Assembly (NCBI RefSeq): GCF_030145815.1
Contig: NZ_JAIXHL010000010.1
Span: 62,001-126,000 of the forward strand
Direction of reading: 5' to 3'
Source: Sphingomonas sp.
GTDB taxonomy: Bacteria; Pseudomonadota; Alphaproteobacteria; Sphingomonadales; Sphingomonadaceae
DNA: 64,000 nucleotides
Both the position numbers and the translations under genes were made by a program. The notes under the pieces were generated by a model that ran no database searches, was not told the origin of the DNA, and was given only the letters and a program-made list of their open reading frames with translations. This document shows, piece by piece, positions 34,841-43,068 of the stretch (position 1 is its first letter; each line of letters opens with the position of its first letter).

Positions 34841-35413
34841 ATGCTGATCGAAACCGAACTGACGCCCAACCCGGCGACGCTCAAATTCCTGCCCGGCCGC
34901 ACCGTGATGGACAGCGGCACGCGCGATTTCGCCACGCCCGAGGAAGCGGAGGTGTCGCCACTGGCCGATGCGCTGTTCCGGCTGGGCGACGTCACCGGCG
35001 TATTCTTTGGCCGCGACTTCATTTCGGTCACCGCCGCACCCGGCGTCGACTGGGCGGGGCTGAAGCCCGATGTGCTCGGCATATTGCTCGACCATTTCAG
35101 CGCCGACATGCCGCTGTTTCGCCAGGGCAGCGCGGGCTTCAGTGTCCCGCCGCCCGAGAGCGACTTCGCCGACAATCCCGAAGACGCCGACATCGTCGCG
35201 CAGATCAAGGATTTGATCGAGACCCGCGTGCGCCCGGCGGTGGCGAATGACGGCGGCGACATCGTCTATCGCGGCTTCGACAAGGGCAAGGTGTTCCTCC
35301 AGATGCAGGGCGCATGCGCCGGCTGCCCCTCATCGACCGCGACGCTCAAGAACGGGATCGAACAATTGCTCAAATATTATGTCCCCGAAGTCACCGAAGT
35401 GCGGGCCGTCTGA
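34841..35413 (+). CDS. NifU-family Fe-S scaffold/carrier protein (Nfu)
   Basis: A 190-residue protein with an N-terminal Nfu_N domain ([31 protein letters not shown], about 5-90) and a C-terminal NifU domain (about 115-185) holding the cluster-binding C-x2-C (GACAGCPSS). Delivers Fe-S clusters. The start at 34841 is used; an ATG nine bases earlier is equally possible. The next gene overlaps by one base. Confidence 0.95.
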   Translation: MLIETELTPNPATLKFLPGRTVMDSGTRDFATPEEAEVSPLADALFRLGDVTGVFFGRDFISVTAAPGVDWAGLKPDVLGILLDHFSADMPLFRQGSAGFSVPPPESDFADNPEDADIVAQIKDLIETRVRPAVANDGGDIVYRGFDKGKVFLQMQGACAGCPSSTATLKNGIEQLLKYYVPEVTEVRAV

Positions 35414-36006
35414 TGGGTACGCCACTTGACGACGCCGCGCTCGACACGCTGTTCCGTACCGCGCGCACCTATAATGGCTATCTGCCCGGCGACGTAACGC
35501 AGGCGGATATCGAGGCGATCTATGACCTGGTGAAGATGGGGCCGACCTCGGCCAATCAGCAGCCGGCGCGGTTCGTGTGGTGCCTGTCGCAGGACGCCAA
35601 GGACAAACTCGCCGAGTGCGCGACGGGCAGCAATCCGGACAAGATCCGCGCCGCTCCGGCCGCGGTGGTGATCGGCATGGACCTCAACTTCCACGTAGAA
35701 CTGCCCTGGCTGTTCCCGCATACCGACGCCAAGAGCTGGTTCGAGGGGCCACAGGAAAAGCGCCGCGACAGCGCGTTCCGCAACGGCACGCTGCAGGGCG
35801 GCTATTTCATCATGGCCGCGCGCGCTTTGGGCTGGGACACCGGGCCGATGTCGGGCTTCGATCCGGCCAAGGTCGAGGCGGCGTTCTTCGCCGACCAGCC
35901 ATCGGTGCGCGTCAACTTCATCTCGACCTTTGGCAAGGGTGATCCCGCGACCATCTTCGGCCGCTCGCCGCGCCCCGATTTCGGGAAGTTCAACAAGATT
36001 GGCTAG
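35413..36006 (+). CDS. Nitroreductase-family protein, RutE/HadB-like (malonic semialdehyde reductase type)
   Basis: FMN-dependent oxidoreductase of 197 residues. The nitroreductase fold is recognised by FRTARTYNGYLPGDV, the flavin-contacting GPTSANQQPARFVW, GGYFIMAARALGWDTGPMSGFD and a C-terminal GRSPRPDF. The layout matches RutE, which reduces malonic semialdehyde, but no rut genes are near; the substrate is unknown. It overlaps Nfu by one base and tsaB by 8. Confidence 0.9.
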   Translation: MGTPLDDAALDTLFRTARTYNGYLPGDVTQADIEAIYDLVKMGPTSANQQPARFVWCLSQDAKDKLAECATGSNPDKIRAAPAAVVIGMDLNFHVELPWLFPHTDAKSWFEGPQEKRRDSAFRNGTLQGGYFIMAARALGWDTGPMSGFDPAKVEAAFFADQPSVRVNFISTFGKGDPATIFGRSPRPDFGKFNKIG

Positions 36007-36619
36007 AACGCTCGTCATCGAGACTGCCACCGCCGCCTGTTCGGTCGCGTTGATCGAGGGCGGCGCGCTGATCGCCGAACACCATGCCGAAGTCGGACGC
36101 GGCCATGCCGAGCACCTCGTGCCGATGATCGCGCAGCTGCCCGATGGCGGGCGTGCCGACGCGATCCTGGTCGATTGCGGGCCCGGCAGCTTCACCGGCA
36201 TCCGCGTCGGCATCGCGGCGGCGCGCGGCCTTGGCTTTGGCTGGGGCGTGCCGGTTCATGGTTTTTCGTCGCTTCCACTGGTCGCGGCGGGTGCGTTCGC
36301 GCTCAATCCGGGTAGCCAACCGCTGGCCGTGGTACTGGAAGGCGGGCATGGTGAGGTGTTCATGGCCGCCTATGACCGCCAGTTCGCGCAGATCGCGCCC
36401 TTTGCGTCGCTCAAGCCCGATGCCGCGCTGGCGCAGCTGGGCGGGCGGATCGCGGTCGGCAATGGCGTGCGCCACCTTGCCGCGCTGAATGACAGCCTCG
36501 ACCTGCGCGAAGCACTCCCGCGTGCAGCCGATGCGCGCCTGCTCCCCGCTGCGCTGACCAGCCTGCCGCCGCGCCCGATCTATGGCCGCGCGCCGGATGC
36601 CAAGCCCAAGGCAGCATGA
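35999..36619 (+). CDS. tsaB: tRNA threonylcarbamoyladenosine biosynthesis protein TsaB
   Basis: A 206-residue ASKHA-fold partner of TsaD in t6A modification of tRNAs decoding ANN. It shows LVIETATAACSVAL, the GRGHAEHLVPMI helix and DAILVDCGPGSFTGIRVGIAAARGL. It starts with TTG (35999), inside the end of the preceding gene. The following rimI start overlaps its stop, so tsaB-rimI is one unit. Confidence 0.93.
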   Translation: MARTLVIETATAACSVALIEGGALIAEHHAEVGRGHAEHLVPMIAQLPDGGRADAILVDCGPGSFTGIRVGIAAARGLGFGWGVPVHGFSSLPLVAAGAFALNPGSQPLAVVLEGGHGEVFMAAYDRQFAQIAPFASLKPDAALAQLGGRIAVGNGVRHLAALNDSLDLREALPRAADARLLPAALTSLPPRPIYGRAPDAKPKAA

Positions 36620-37092
36620 GCACCGCGCCTTGTCCGATCGAGATCGTGCACGGCCAGCCGGCCGATCTGCGCGCGGTGAACGCGATCATCTCCGAAGCAT
36701 TCGACCCGCGGTTCGGCGAGGGCTGGACCCCCAGCCAGTGCATGGGGATGTTGGCGCTGCCCGGCGTGTGGTTCACGCTGGCGTGCATCGACGGGCGGCC
36801 GGTCGGCTTCGCGCTGGCGCGCACGATCCTGAACGAGGGTGAACTGCTGCTGCTCGCCACCCTGCCGACGATGCGGCGGCGGGGGATTGGCGGCGCCTTG
36901 TTGCGCGCAGTCATGGCCGATGCGCGCGACCGCGGCGCGGACCTGCTGCATCTTGAAGTGCGCGCAAACAACGAAGCGGTCCAGCTCTACCGTAGCGCAG
37001 GCTTTAACAAGATTGGTGAACGTCGCGACTATTATCGCGGAAATGACGGCAAGTTATTCGACGCACACACATTTTCGAGATCGCTCGACTGA
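36616..37092 (+). CDS. rimI: Ribosomal-protein-S18-alanine N-acetyltransferase RimI
   Basis: GNAT acetyltransferase of 158 residues. Acetyl-CoA site RRRGIGGALLRAVMADARDRGA (motif A) and conserved HLEVRANNEAVQLYRSAGF (motif B). The tight link with tsaB is standard in bacteria. Start at 36616 overlaps the tsaB stop. Confidence 0.92.
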   Translation: MSTAPCPIEIVHGQPADLRAVNAIISEAFDPRFGEGWTPSQCMGMLALPGVWFTLACIDGRPVGFALARTILNEGELLLLATLPTMRRRGIGGALLRAVMADARDRGADLLHLEVRANNEAVQLYRSAGFNKIGERRDYYRGNDGKLFDAHTFSRSLD

Positions 37093-37200
37093 TCACACCA
37101 AAAATCGGACAGAATGACTTGCAAAGCCAGTTGCTTGACGTGATAGCGCCTGTGACGGCCCGTAAATCTTATCGCCGCCGCGTTATGTGAAAGGACGAAA

Positions 37201-37617
37201 ATGGACACGCAGAATGACCTGCAGGAAACGCTGATCACGCTCACTGCGGATATTGTAGCCGCACATGTCAGCAACAATAGCGTGGCAGTGTCTGATCTTC
37301 CGCTGCTCATTGCCAACGTTCATGGCGCGCTTACCAATCTGGGTAGCGCCAAGCCGGAACCCGAAGTGAAGAAGCAGGAACCGGCAGTTTCGATCCGCTC
37401 GTCGATCAAGCCCGACTATATTGTCTGTCTGGAAGACGGTAAGAAGCTGAAAATGCTGAAGCGTCACCTGATGACGCATTACCAGATGACCCCGGACGAC
37501 TATCGCGCGAAGTGGAACCTGCCCGCCGATTATCCGATGGTCGCCCCCAATTATGCCGAACAGCGCCGCACGCTGGCCAAGAAGATCGGCCTCGGTACCA
37601 AGCGCCGCAAGCGCTGA
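37201..37617 (+). CDS. MucR/Ros-family transcriptional regulator
   Basis: A 138-residue zinc-finger regulator. The Ros/MucR finger is canonical (CLEDGKKLKMLKRHLMTHY) and the family C-terminus follows (YRAKWNLPADYPMVAPNYAEQR, KKIGLGTKRR). Such proteins control surface polysaccharide, motility and cell cycle genes and usually autoregulate at AT-rich sites. GAAAGGAC precedes the ATG. Confidence 0.96.
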   Translation: MDTQNDLQETLITLTADIVAAHVSNNSVAVSDLPLLIANVHGALTNLGSAKPEPEVKKQEPAVSIRSSIKPDYIVCLEDGKKLKMLKRHLMTHYQMTPDDYRAKWNLPADYPMVAPNYAEQRRTLAKKIGLGTKRRKR

Positions 37618-37626
37618 CGCTGTTTG

Positions 37627-37756
37627 CCGGGTGCGCTGACGCGCACCCGGTGACGGCACCGGCCCGCTCCCCCACCCGGCCACCCATCGGCAGGATATTC
37701 TGAAATGGGTGGCCGGGTGGGGGAGCGGGCCGGTGCCGCATGCGCCGAACGGCGCA
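37627..37756. repeat. Palindromic repeat family A, copy 2
   Basis: A 10-bp-stem hairpin (37627-37650, loop TGAC), a central hairpin with perfectly complementary 33-base arms (37654-37686 and 37706-37738, 19-base loop), and a hairpin TGCGCC-GAAC-GGCGCA (37741-37756). The left arm is identical over 33 bases to that of copy 3. It occupies most of the mucR-fur gap and has no T-tract. Confidence 0.93.
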
Positions 37757-37810
37757 TCAAACTGGCCACCCTCTCTTTTCCCCGGCGTCGCTTGACGCTA
37801 CATCATCCCC

Positions 37811-38233
37811 ATGAACCGCAAGATCGACCTTGAAGCGCTGTGCCATGAAAAGGGCCTGCGCATTACCGAACAGCGCAAGGTGATCGCGCGCGTCCTGTCC
37901 GAAGCGGACGACCATCCCGATGTCGAAAAGGTCTATGCCCGTGCATCGGCGATCGATCCGGGCATTTCGATTGCGACGGTCTATCGCACCGTGCGGCTGT
38001 TCGAAGAGGCGGGCATCCTCGACCGCCATGATTTCGGCGACGGCCGTGCCCGTTACGAGCCCTCGCCCGAGGCGCATCACGACCATCTGATCGATGTCGA
38101 AACCGGCAAGGTGATCGAGTTCGTCGATCCCGAGCTAGAGCTGCTGCAGAAGCAGATCGCCGAACGGCTGGGCTTCCGCCTGGTCGATCACCGCATGGAG
38201 CTGTACGGCGTCGCACTCGAGCGCAAGCCCTGA
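37811..38233 (+). CDS. fur: Fur-family ferric uptake/metal-responsive regulator
   Basis: Metal-sensing repressor of 140 residues. Winged helix LEALCHEKGLRITEQRKVI and ISIATVYRTVRLFEEAG, then the metal-binding dimerisation domain with HHDHLIDVETGKVIEF. Only HHDH-type metal ligands are visible, with no C-x2-C zinc sites. The mucR-fur-plsC order is typical of sphingomonads. Fur or a Mur-like manganese sensor cannot be separated here. Confidence 0.92.
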   Translation: MNRKIDLEALCHEKGLRITEQRKVIARVLSEADDHPDVEKVYARASAIDPGISIATVYRTVRLFEEAGILDRHDFGDGRARYEPSPEAHHDHLIDVETGKVIEFVDPELELLQKQIAERLGFRLVDHRMELYGVALERKP

Positions 38234-38237
38234 GACC

Positions 38238-39101
38238 ATGACCGACGGCGTCGATCCGCGGCGCCACGACGCCGCCCTTGGGCTGCCTACCAAGCTGACC
38301 CCGGCGGAGAGCTTTCGCTTCTGGCGGCGGGTCGGGCTGCTGCTGCTCGCGGTGTTGACGCATGTGCCGATGCACTATCTGTGGCGGCTGCTGCGCCTCT
38401 CCTCGCCCTGGCCGCGCTGGTTCCTGTGGCGTGCGGGACGCATTGCCGGCGCGCGGATCGAAGTGGTCGGCACGCCGCTGCGGCGAGACGTCTTCTATGT
38501 GTCCAACCACTTGTCCTGGATCGACATCCTTGCGCTGGGCGGATCAAGCGGCACCGCGTTCGTCGCCAAGGCAGAAATCGGCGCGTCGCCGGTGGTCGGC
38601 TGGCTCGCTGGTCTCAACCGCACCGTCTATGTGAAGCGCGAGAACCGCATGGGCGTGGCCGAACAGATCAACGCACTGCGCGACGCACTTGCCGAGAACT
38701 GGGCGATCACCGTGTTTCCGGAAGGCACGACCACCGACGGCAAGTCGCTGTTGCCGTTCAAGACGCCGATGCTGCGCGTGCTCGAACCCCCGCCGCCGGG
38801 CGTGATGGTCCAGCCCGTGCTGCTTGATTATGGCGCGGTCGGCGAAGAGATCGGCTGGGTCGGCGAGGAAGGCGGCATCAACAATGCCCGCCGGATCCTG
38901 TCGCGCAAGGGCAGCTTTCCGCTGCGCATCCATTATCTCGACCCGTTCGACCCGACCGAGTTCCCCGGGCGCAAGGCAATTGCCGCGGAGAGCCGCCGCC
39001 GGATCGAGGATGCGCTGGTCGCGACCCTTGGCGGGCCACTGCGGCCGTTCGCCTGGACCGTCGCGCCGGTTAATTACGCCGGACCCGCTGCGTCCGCATA
39101 A
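38238..39101 (+). CDS. 1-acyl-sn-glycerol-3-phosphate acyltransferase (PlsC-type)
   Basis: Membrane-associated lysophospholipid acyltransferase of 287 residues. Acyltransferase motifs: NHLSWIDIL (H-x4-D), FPEGTTTDG and the GWLAGLNRTVYVKRE region; one N-terminal hydrophobic helix (GLLLLAVLTHVPMHYL). Makes phosphatidate or related lipids. It starts 5 bp after fur, so likely co-transcribed. Confidence 0.93.
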   Translation: MTDGVDPRRHDAALGLPTKLTPAESFRFWRRVGLLLLAVLTHVPMHYLWRLLRLSSPWPRWFLWRAGRIAGARIEVVGTPLRRDVFYVSNHLSWIDILALGGSSGTAFVAKAEIGASPVVGWLAGLNRTVYVKRENRMGVAEQINALRDALAENWAITVFPEGTTTDGKSLLPFKTPMLRVLEPPPPGVMVQPVLLDYGAVGEEIGWVGEEGGINNARRILSRKGSFPLRIHYLDPFDPTEFPGRKAIAAESRRRIEDALVATLGGPLRPFAWTVAPVNYAGPAASA

Positions 39102-39105
39102 GCCG

Positions 39106-39870
39106 TTACCGCCGCCGTCGGCCGGTTTTCTGCACCACCGGCTCCATCGGGGCGAACACGACCCCCTCGGGCGACACCGACTGTGCCCCGGTCGATGCCG
39201 GGATGATCACGTCGTTGCTCGACGTCACCACATCATAGTCGCCGGTGCGGAAGGCGGCGAGATCGGCGCGCAGGAACGGCGGATCGGCGCGCTTTGCCAT
39301 CTGGGTCGGCGGCAGGCGCGGCGCGCCGCGACGGACGCGCGGATCGACAATCTCATAATCCACCACCGACACCGCAGTGCCGAGCGCGGTCACCTCGAAC
39401 AGGCGGCGCGCAAACTCGCGGGGAAAGCGGATGCAGCCATGCGAAGCGGGATAGCCCGGCAGCTGCCCGGCGTGCAGCGCGATGCCGGTCCAGGTCAGCC
39501 GTTGCATGAAGGGCATCGGCGCGTTGCTGTAGATGTTGGAGCGGTGATGCACTCGCTTTTGCAGGATCGTGAACTCCCCCACCGGCGTCGCCTTGCCCGG
39601 CTTTCCGGTCGATACGGTCGAGGCCGCGATCAGCACGCCGTCGCGGTAGACATAGGCGACCTGACCGGGAATGCTGATGAGGAGCGTGACTCCGGATGCC
39701 CCGCCGGTCGGCTGAAACGCCGCATCCTCGATCCAGGTCCATTGGCCGTTGCGGAGCAGAATCTCGTCGCTGCCGCTGGGCATTACCTGCTGGGCCGCGG
39801 CTGGAACGGCGACGCACAGCGCCAGACCGACCGAAACCGCCCGCATTGTCCGCGTGACCGCAGACCCCAT
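39106..39870 (-). CDS. L,D-transpeptidase (YkuD), exported
   Basis: Cross-links peptidoglycan or attaches proteins to it. The 254 residues start with a Sec signal (MRAVSVGLALCVAVPAAAQ after a short prefix) and carry the YkuD domain at about 60-170: ISIPGQVAYVYRDGVLI, HAGQLPGYPASHGCIRFP with catalytic H and C. The tail is Arg-rich. It is convergent with plsC (4 bp) and divergent from the second transpeptidase gene at 40129. Confidence 0.93.
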   Translation of the reverse strand: MGSAVTRTMRAVSVGLALCVAVPAAAQQVMPSGSDEILLRNGQWTWIEDAAFQPTGGASGVTLLISIPGQVAYVYRDGVLIAASTVSTGKPGKATPVGEFTILQKRVHHRSNIYSNAPMPFMQRLTWTGIALHAGQLPGYPASHGCIRFPREFARRLFEVTALGTAVSVVDYEIVDPRVRRGAPRLPPTQMAKRADPPFLRADLAAFRTGDYDVVTSSNDVIIPASTGAQSVSPEGVVFAPMEPVVQKTGRRRR

Positions 39871-40128
39871 CCCTACACTCCATTGTTACGCGGGCGACTG
39901 CACCCACTATCTATGGTTAACGCGGACAGGACAAGGTGGTGCCGCACAGTTTCCGCGCACAGGACGCGCAGACGAACCCGTTGCCCGATTCGGGACAAGT
40001 CTCGACCAACCGCACCGAGTCTGCGGCGAACCGACGGCGAACTGTGGACTCCCTTAGGACGAATCGGCCGCGACCTGCGCTATAGTGGCTTTTACGGATA
40101 GCGAAGTTTGTGGGGGCACAGAGGACGC
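39871..40128. other. Divergent intergenic region between two L,D-transpeptidase genes
   Basis: A 258-bp region with promoters for both flanking genes expected. It carries GC-rich text with no perfect palindrome, T-tract or recognisable riboswitch or small ORF. GAGGACGC precedes the right-hand ATG. Confidence 0.4.
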
Positions 40129-40842
40129 ATGGACAAGATGACCGACGCTGCGGCTTCGCGCCGCGCCTTCCTGAAATCCGCCGGCATGATTGCCGGTACG
40201 GGTCTGCTCGCCAGCTGTGCCGCGCGCAGCGTGACGACGGCGGCGCTGCCCGCCGCGCATGTGCCGGTCCCGCCACCGCCCGTCGCCACGCCGGTCCCGG
40301 CCGCACCGCGCGCGGTGGCCAGTGCGCCGCGCGGCGTCCGCCCCGAATTGTTCGAACGCGCGGTCGCCGCGCTCCAGCAGCATTCGAGCCGCATCCGCCA
40401 GCAGGACCGGATCGCGATCGCCGATTTTTCGCTGCCCAGTTCGCGGTTGCGTTTCCACTTCGTCGACATGATCAACGGCGCGACGCGCTCGATGCTGGTC
40501 AGCCACGGCATCGGGTCAGACCCCGAACATACCGGCATGCTTCAGCGCTTTTCGAACGAAGTGAATTCCGAAGCGACGTGCGAGGGCGCGTTCCTCGCCG
40601 CCAATTATTATGTCGGCAAGCATCAGTTGTCGCAGCGGCTGATCGGCCTCGATCCGACCAACTACAACGCACTCGACCGCGCGATCGTGGTCCATGGTGC
40701 GTGGTATTCGAACCCCGACATGATCGCCAAGCACGGCAAGCTCGGCCGCAGCCAGGGCTGTTTCGCGGTGGGTGAGCGCGACCTCGACACGCTGTTCGCG
40801 CTGCTCGGCGAAGGGCGGATGATCTACGCGACCAAGGTGTAA
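40129..40842 (+). CDS. Murein L,D-transpeptidase catalytic-domain protein (YkuD_2 type), Tat-exported
   Basis: A 237-residue protein with a twin-arginine signal (SRRAFLKSAGMIAGTGLLASC, so possibly also lipidated at the Cys) followed by a Pro/Ala linker. The catalytic domain shows MINGATRSMLVSHGIGS, HGAWYSNPDMIAKHGKLGRSQGCFAV with the SxGC active site. This is the second family of putative L,D-transpeptidases (DUF1287-like YkuD_2). The start at 40129 (MDKMTDA) has GAGGA upstream. Confidence 0.88.
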   Translation: MDKMTDAAASRRAFLKSAGMIAGTGLLASCAARSVTTAALPAAHVPVPPPPVATPVPAAPRAVASAPRGVRPELFERAVAALQQHSSRIRQQDRIAIADFSLPSSRLRFHFVDMINGATRSMLVSHGIGSDPEHTGMLQRFSNEVNSEATCEGAFLAANYYVGKHQLSQRLIGLDPTNYNALDRAIVVHGAWYSNPDMIAKHGKLGRSQGCFAVGERDLDTLFALLGEGRMIYATKV

Positions 40843-40878
40843 GTGGCGCGCGGCGCAGCGCTGCGCTACCACCGCCGC

Positions 40879-42933
40879 ATGAAGGGCAAACACCGCTTTC
40901 ACTCGATCCACGCGCAGGGATTCGTGCGCGTCGGTGCCTGCACCCCGAGCGCGAGCGCGGGCGATATCGCCGCGAACACGGCGTCGCACATCGCTTTGGC
41001 GAAGCAGGGCGATGCGGCGGGCGCGGACCTGTTGCTGTTCCCCGAGCTTGGCATCACCGGCTATGCGATCGACGATCTGCATCTGCAGGACGCGGTGCTG
41101 CGCGCGACCGCGCAGGGCCTCGCCGACCTCATCGCCGCGAGCGCGAAGCTCAAGCCCGTGCTGCTGGTCGGCGCGGCGCTGGAGCGCAACGGGCGGCTGT
41201 ATAATTGCGCGGTGGTGATCGCACGCGGGCGCGTGCTGGGCGTGGTGCCCAAAAGCTATTTCCCCAATTACCGCGAATATTATGAGAAGCGCTGGTTCGC
41301 TTCGGGCATTGGCTTGTCGGGCACGATCGAGCTGGCGGGCCAGACCGCGCCCTTCGGTACCGACCTGATCTTCGCCGCCAGCGACCTGCCCGATTTCACC
41401 TTCCATGCCGAGATTTGCGAGGATTTCTGGGGGCCGCTGCCGCCTTCCACCTTTGGCGCGATGGCCGGAGCGCTGATCCTGTGCAACCTGTCGGCCAGCA
41501 ACATCGTCATCGGCAAGGCGCGCGAGCGGGCGTTGCTGTGCGCGGCGCAATCCAGCCGCACGGCATCGGCCTATGTCTTCTCCGCCTCCGGGCCGGGGGA
41601 GAGCACCACCGACCTCGCCTGGGACGGGCAGAGCCTGATCTACGAGCTGGGCGAGTTGCTCGCCGCATCGGGGCGGTTCGACCTTGAGGACGAACTGATC
41701 ACCGCCGACATCGACGTCGCGCGGCTGCGGCAGGAGCGGATGCGCTTTGGCACGTTCAACGACAACGCCGCCGCCGCCGGCCATCCCGAACAGCGGTTTC
41801 GCCGCATCGCGTTCGATCATCAGCCGGGCTTCGACGATATCGGCCTGCACCGCGCCGTCGCACGCTTTCCGTTCGTCCCCAACACGCCCGAAAAGCTGGA
41901 CGAGGACTGCTACGAAGCCTTCAACATCCAGGTCGAGGGGCTGCGCAAGCGGATCGTTTCGACCGGCCTCGGCAAGCTGGTCATTGGTATCTCCGGCGGG
42001 CTCGATTCGACCCATGCGCTGATCGTTGCGGCCAAGGCGATGGACCGGCTGGGGCGACCGCGCAGCGACATTCTAGGCTTCACCATGCCGGGGTTCGCGA
42101 CCGGCGAGGGGAGCAAGGCCAATGCCTGGGCGCTGATGAAGGCGCTCGGCATCACCGCCGAAGAGATCGATATCCGCCCCGCCGCGCGGCAGCTGCTGAC
42201 CGACATGGGCCACCCCTATGCCGATGGCGAGCCGGTGTATGACATCACGTTCGAGAATGTTCAGGCGGGTCTGCGCACCGACTATCTCTTCCGCCTCGCC
42301 AACCAGCGCGGCGGGTTCGTGCTCGGGACCGGCGATCTGTCGGAGCTGGCGCTCGGCTGGTGCACCTATGGCGTCGGCGATCACATGTCGCACTATGCGG
42401 TGAACGCGGGCGTGCCCAAGACGCTGATCCAGTTCCTGATCCGCTGGTGCGTCGCGACCAACCAGTTCGATACGCAGACCGATGCAGTGCTCGAAGCGAT
42501 CCTGGCGCAGGAAATCTCGCCCGAACTCGTCCCCGCCGACGCCAGCGGCGCGATGCAGAGCACCGAGGCGAAGATCGGGCCGTACGCGCTGAACGATTTC
42601 TTCGTCCATTATGTCGTGCGCCACGGTCTCGCGCCGTCGAAGATCGCGTTTCTGGCGTGGCATGCGTGGCGCGATGCCGATGCGGGCGAATGGCCGCTGG
42701 GCGTGCCGCCGCATCAGCGCGTCGCCTATGACCTGCCCACGATCCGCCACTGGCTGGAGAAATTCCTGATCCGCTTTTTCGCGCAGAGCCAGTTCAAGCG
42801 CAGCGCGATTCCCAATGGGCCAAAGGTGTCGGCGGGCGGCGCACTTTCCCCGCGCGGTGACTGGCGTGCGCCGTCCGACGGAGTGGCGGGGCCATGGCTG
42901 GACGAGCTTGAGGCGAATGTGCCGAAAGGATAA
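40879..42933 (+). CDS. nadE: Glutamine-dependent NAD+ synthetase
   Basis: Makes NAD from NaAD, using glutamine as ammonia source. Two domains in 684 residues: nitrilase-type glutaminase (about 15-290, with FPELGITGYAIDDL, catalytic Glu-Lys-Cys in PKSYFPNYREYYEKRWF and AEICEDFW) and synthetase (about 320-684, P-loop VIGISGGLDSTHALI, TGDLSELALGW). The start at 40879 (MKGKHRF) is preferred over the GTG at 40843. Confidence 0.97.
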   Translation: MKGKHRFHSIHAQGFVRVGACTPSASAGDIAANTASHIALAKQGDAAGADLLLFPELGITGYAIDDLHLQDAVLRATAQGLADLIAASAKLKPVLLVGAALERNGRLYNCAVVIARGRVLGVVPKSYFPNYREYYEKRWFASGIGLSGTIELAGQTAPFGTDLIFAASDLPDFTFHAEICEDFWGPLPPSTFGAMAGALILCNLSASNIVIGKARERALLCAAQSSRTASAYVFSASGPGESTTDLAWDGQSLIYELGELLAASGRFDLEDELITADIDVARLRQERMRFGTFNDNAAAAGHPEQRFRRIAFDHQPGFDDIGLHRAVARFPFVPNTPEKLDEDCYEAFNIQVEGLRKRIVSTGLGKLVIGISGGLDSTHALIVAAKAMDRLGRPRSDILGFTMPGFATGEGSKANAWALMKALGITAEEIDIRPAARQLLTDMGHPYADGEPVYDITFENVQAGLRTDYLFRLANQRGGFVLGTGDLSELALGWCTYGVGDHMSHYAVNAGVPKTLIQFLIRWCVATNQFDTQTDAVLEAILAQEISPELVPADASGAMQSTEAKIGPYALNDFFVHYVVRHGLAPSKIAFLAWHAWRDADAGEWPLGVPPHQRVAYDLPTIRHWLEKFLIRFFAQSQFKRSAIPNGPKVSAGGALSPRGDWRAPSDGVAGPWLDELEANVPKG

Positions 42934-42942
42934 TATGCGGCC

Positions 42943-43068
42943 ATGAACCCATTCCTTTGGGGCTTTCGTAGCGGCTGGCGGAGTGTCGGGCAGCGCCAGC
43001 TGCATACGGCCCGGGTCGCCGGATTCGTGCTCGGCGGCGGCGTCGCGATCGTCTGTCTGCTCGCTTAA
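42943..43068 (+). CDS. Small single-pass membrane protein, unannotated-length ORF
   Basis: A 41-residue frame begins 9 bases after the nadE stop: MNPFLWGFRSGWRSVGQRQL, then a hydrophobic C-terminal helix (VAGFVLGGGVAIVCLLA). The amphipathic basic start plus one transmembrane segment resembles other short membrane proteins. It is too short for gene callers and no strong ribosome site is seen, so it is a candidate only. Confidence 0.5.
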   Translation: MNPFLWGFRSGWRSVGQRQLHTARVAGFVLGGGVAIVCLLA

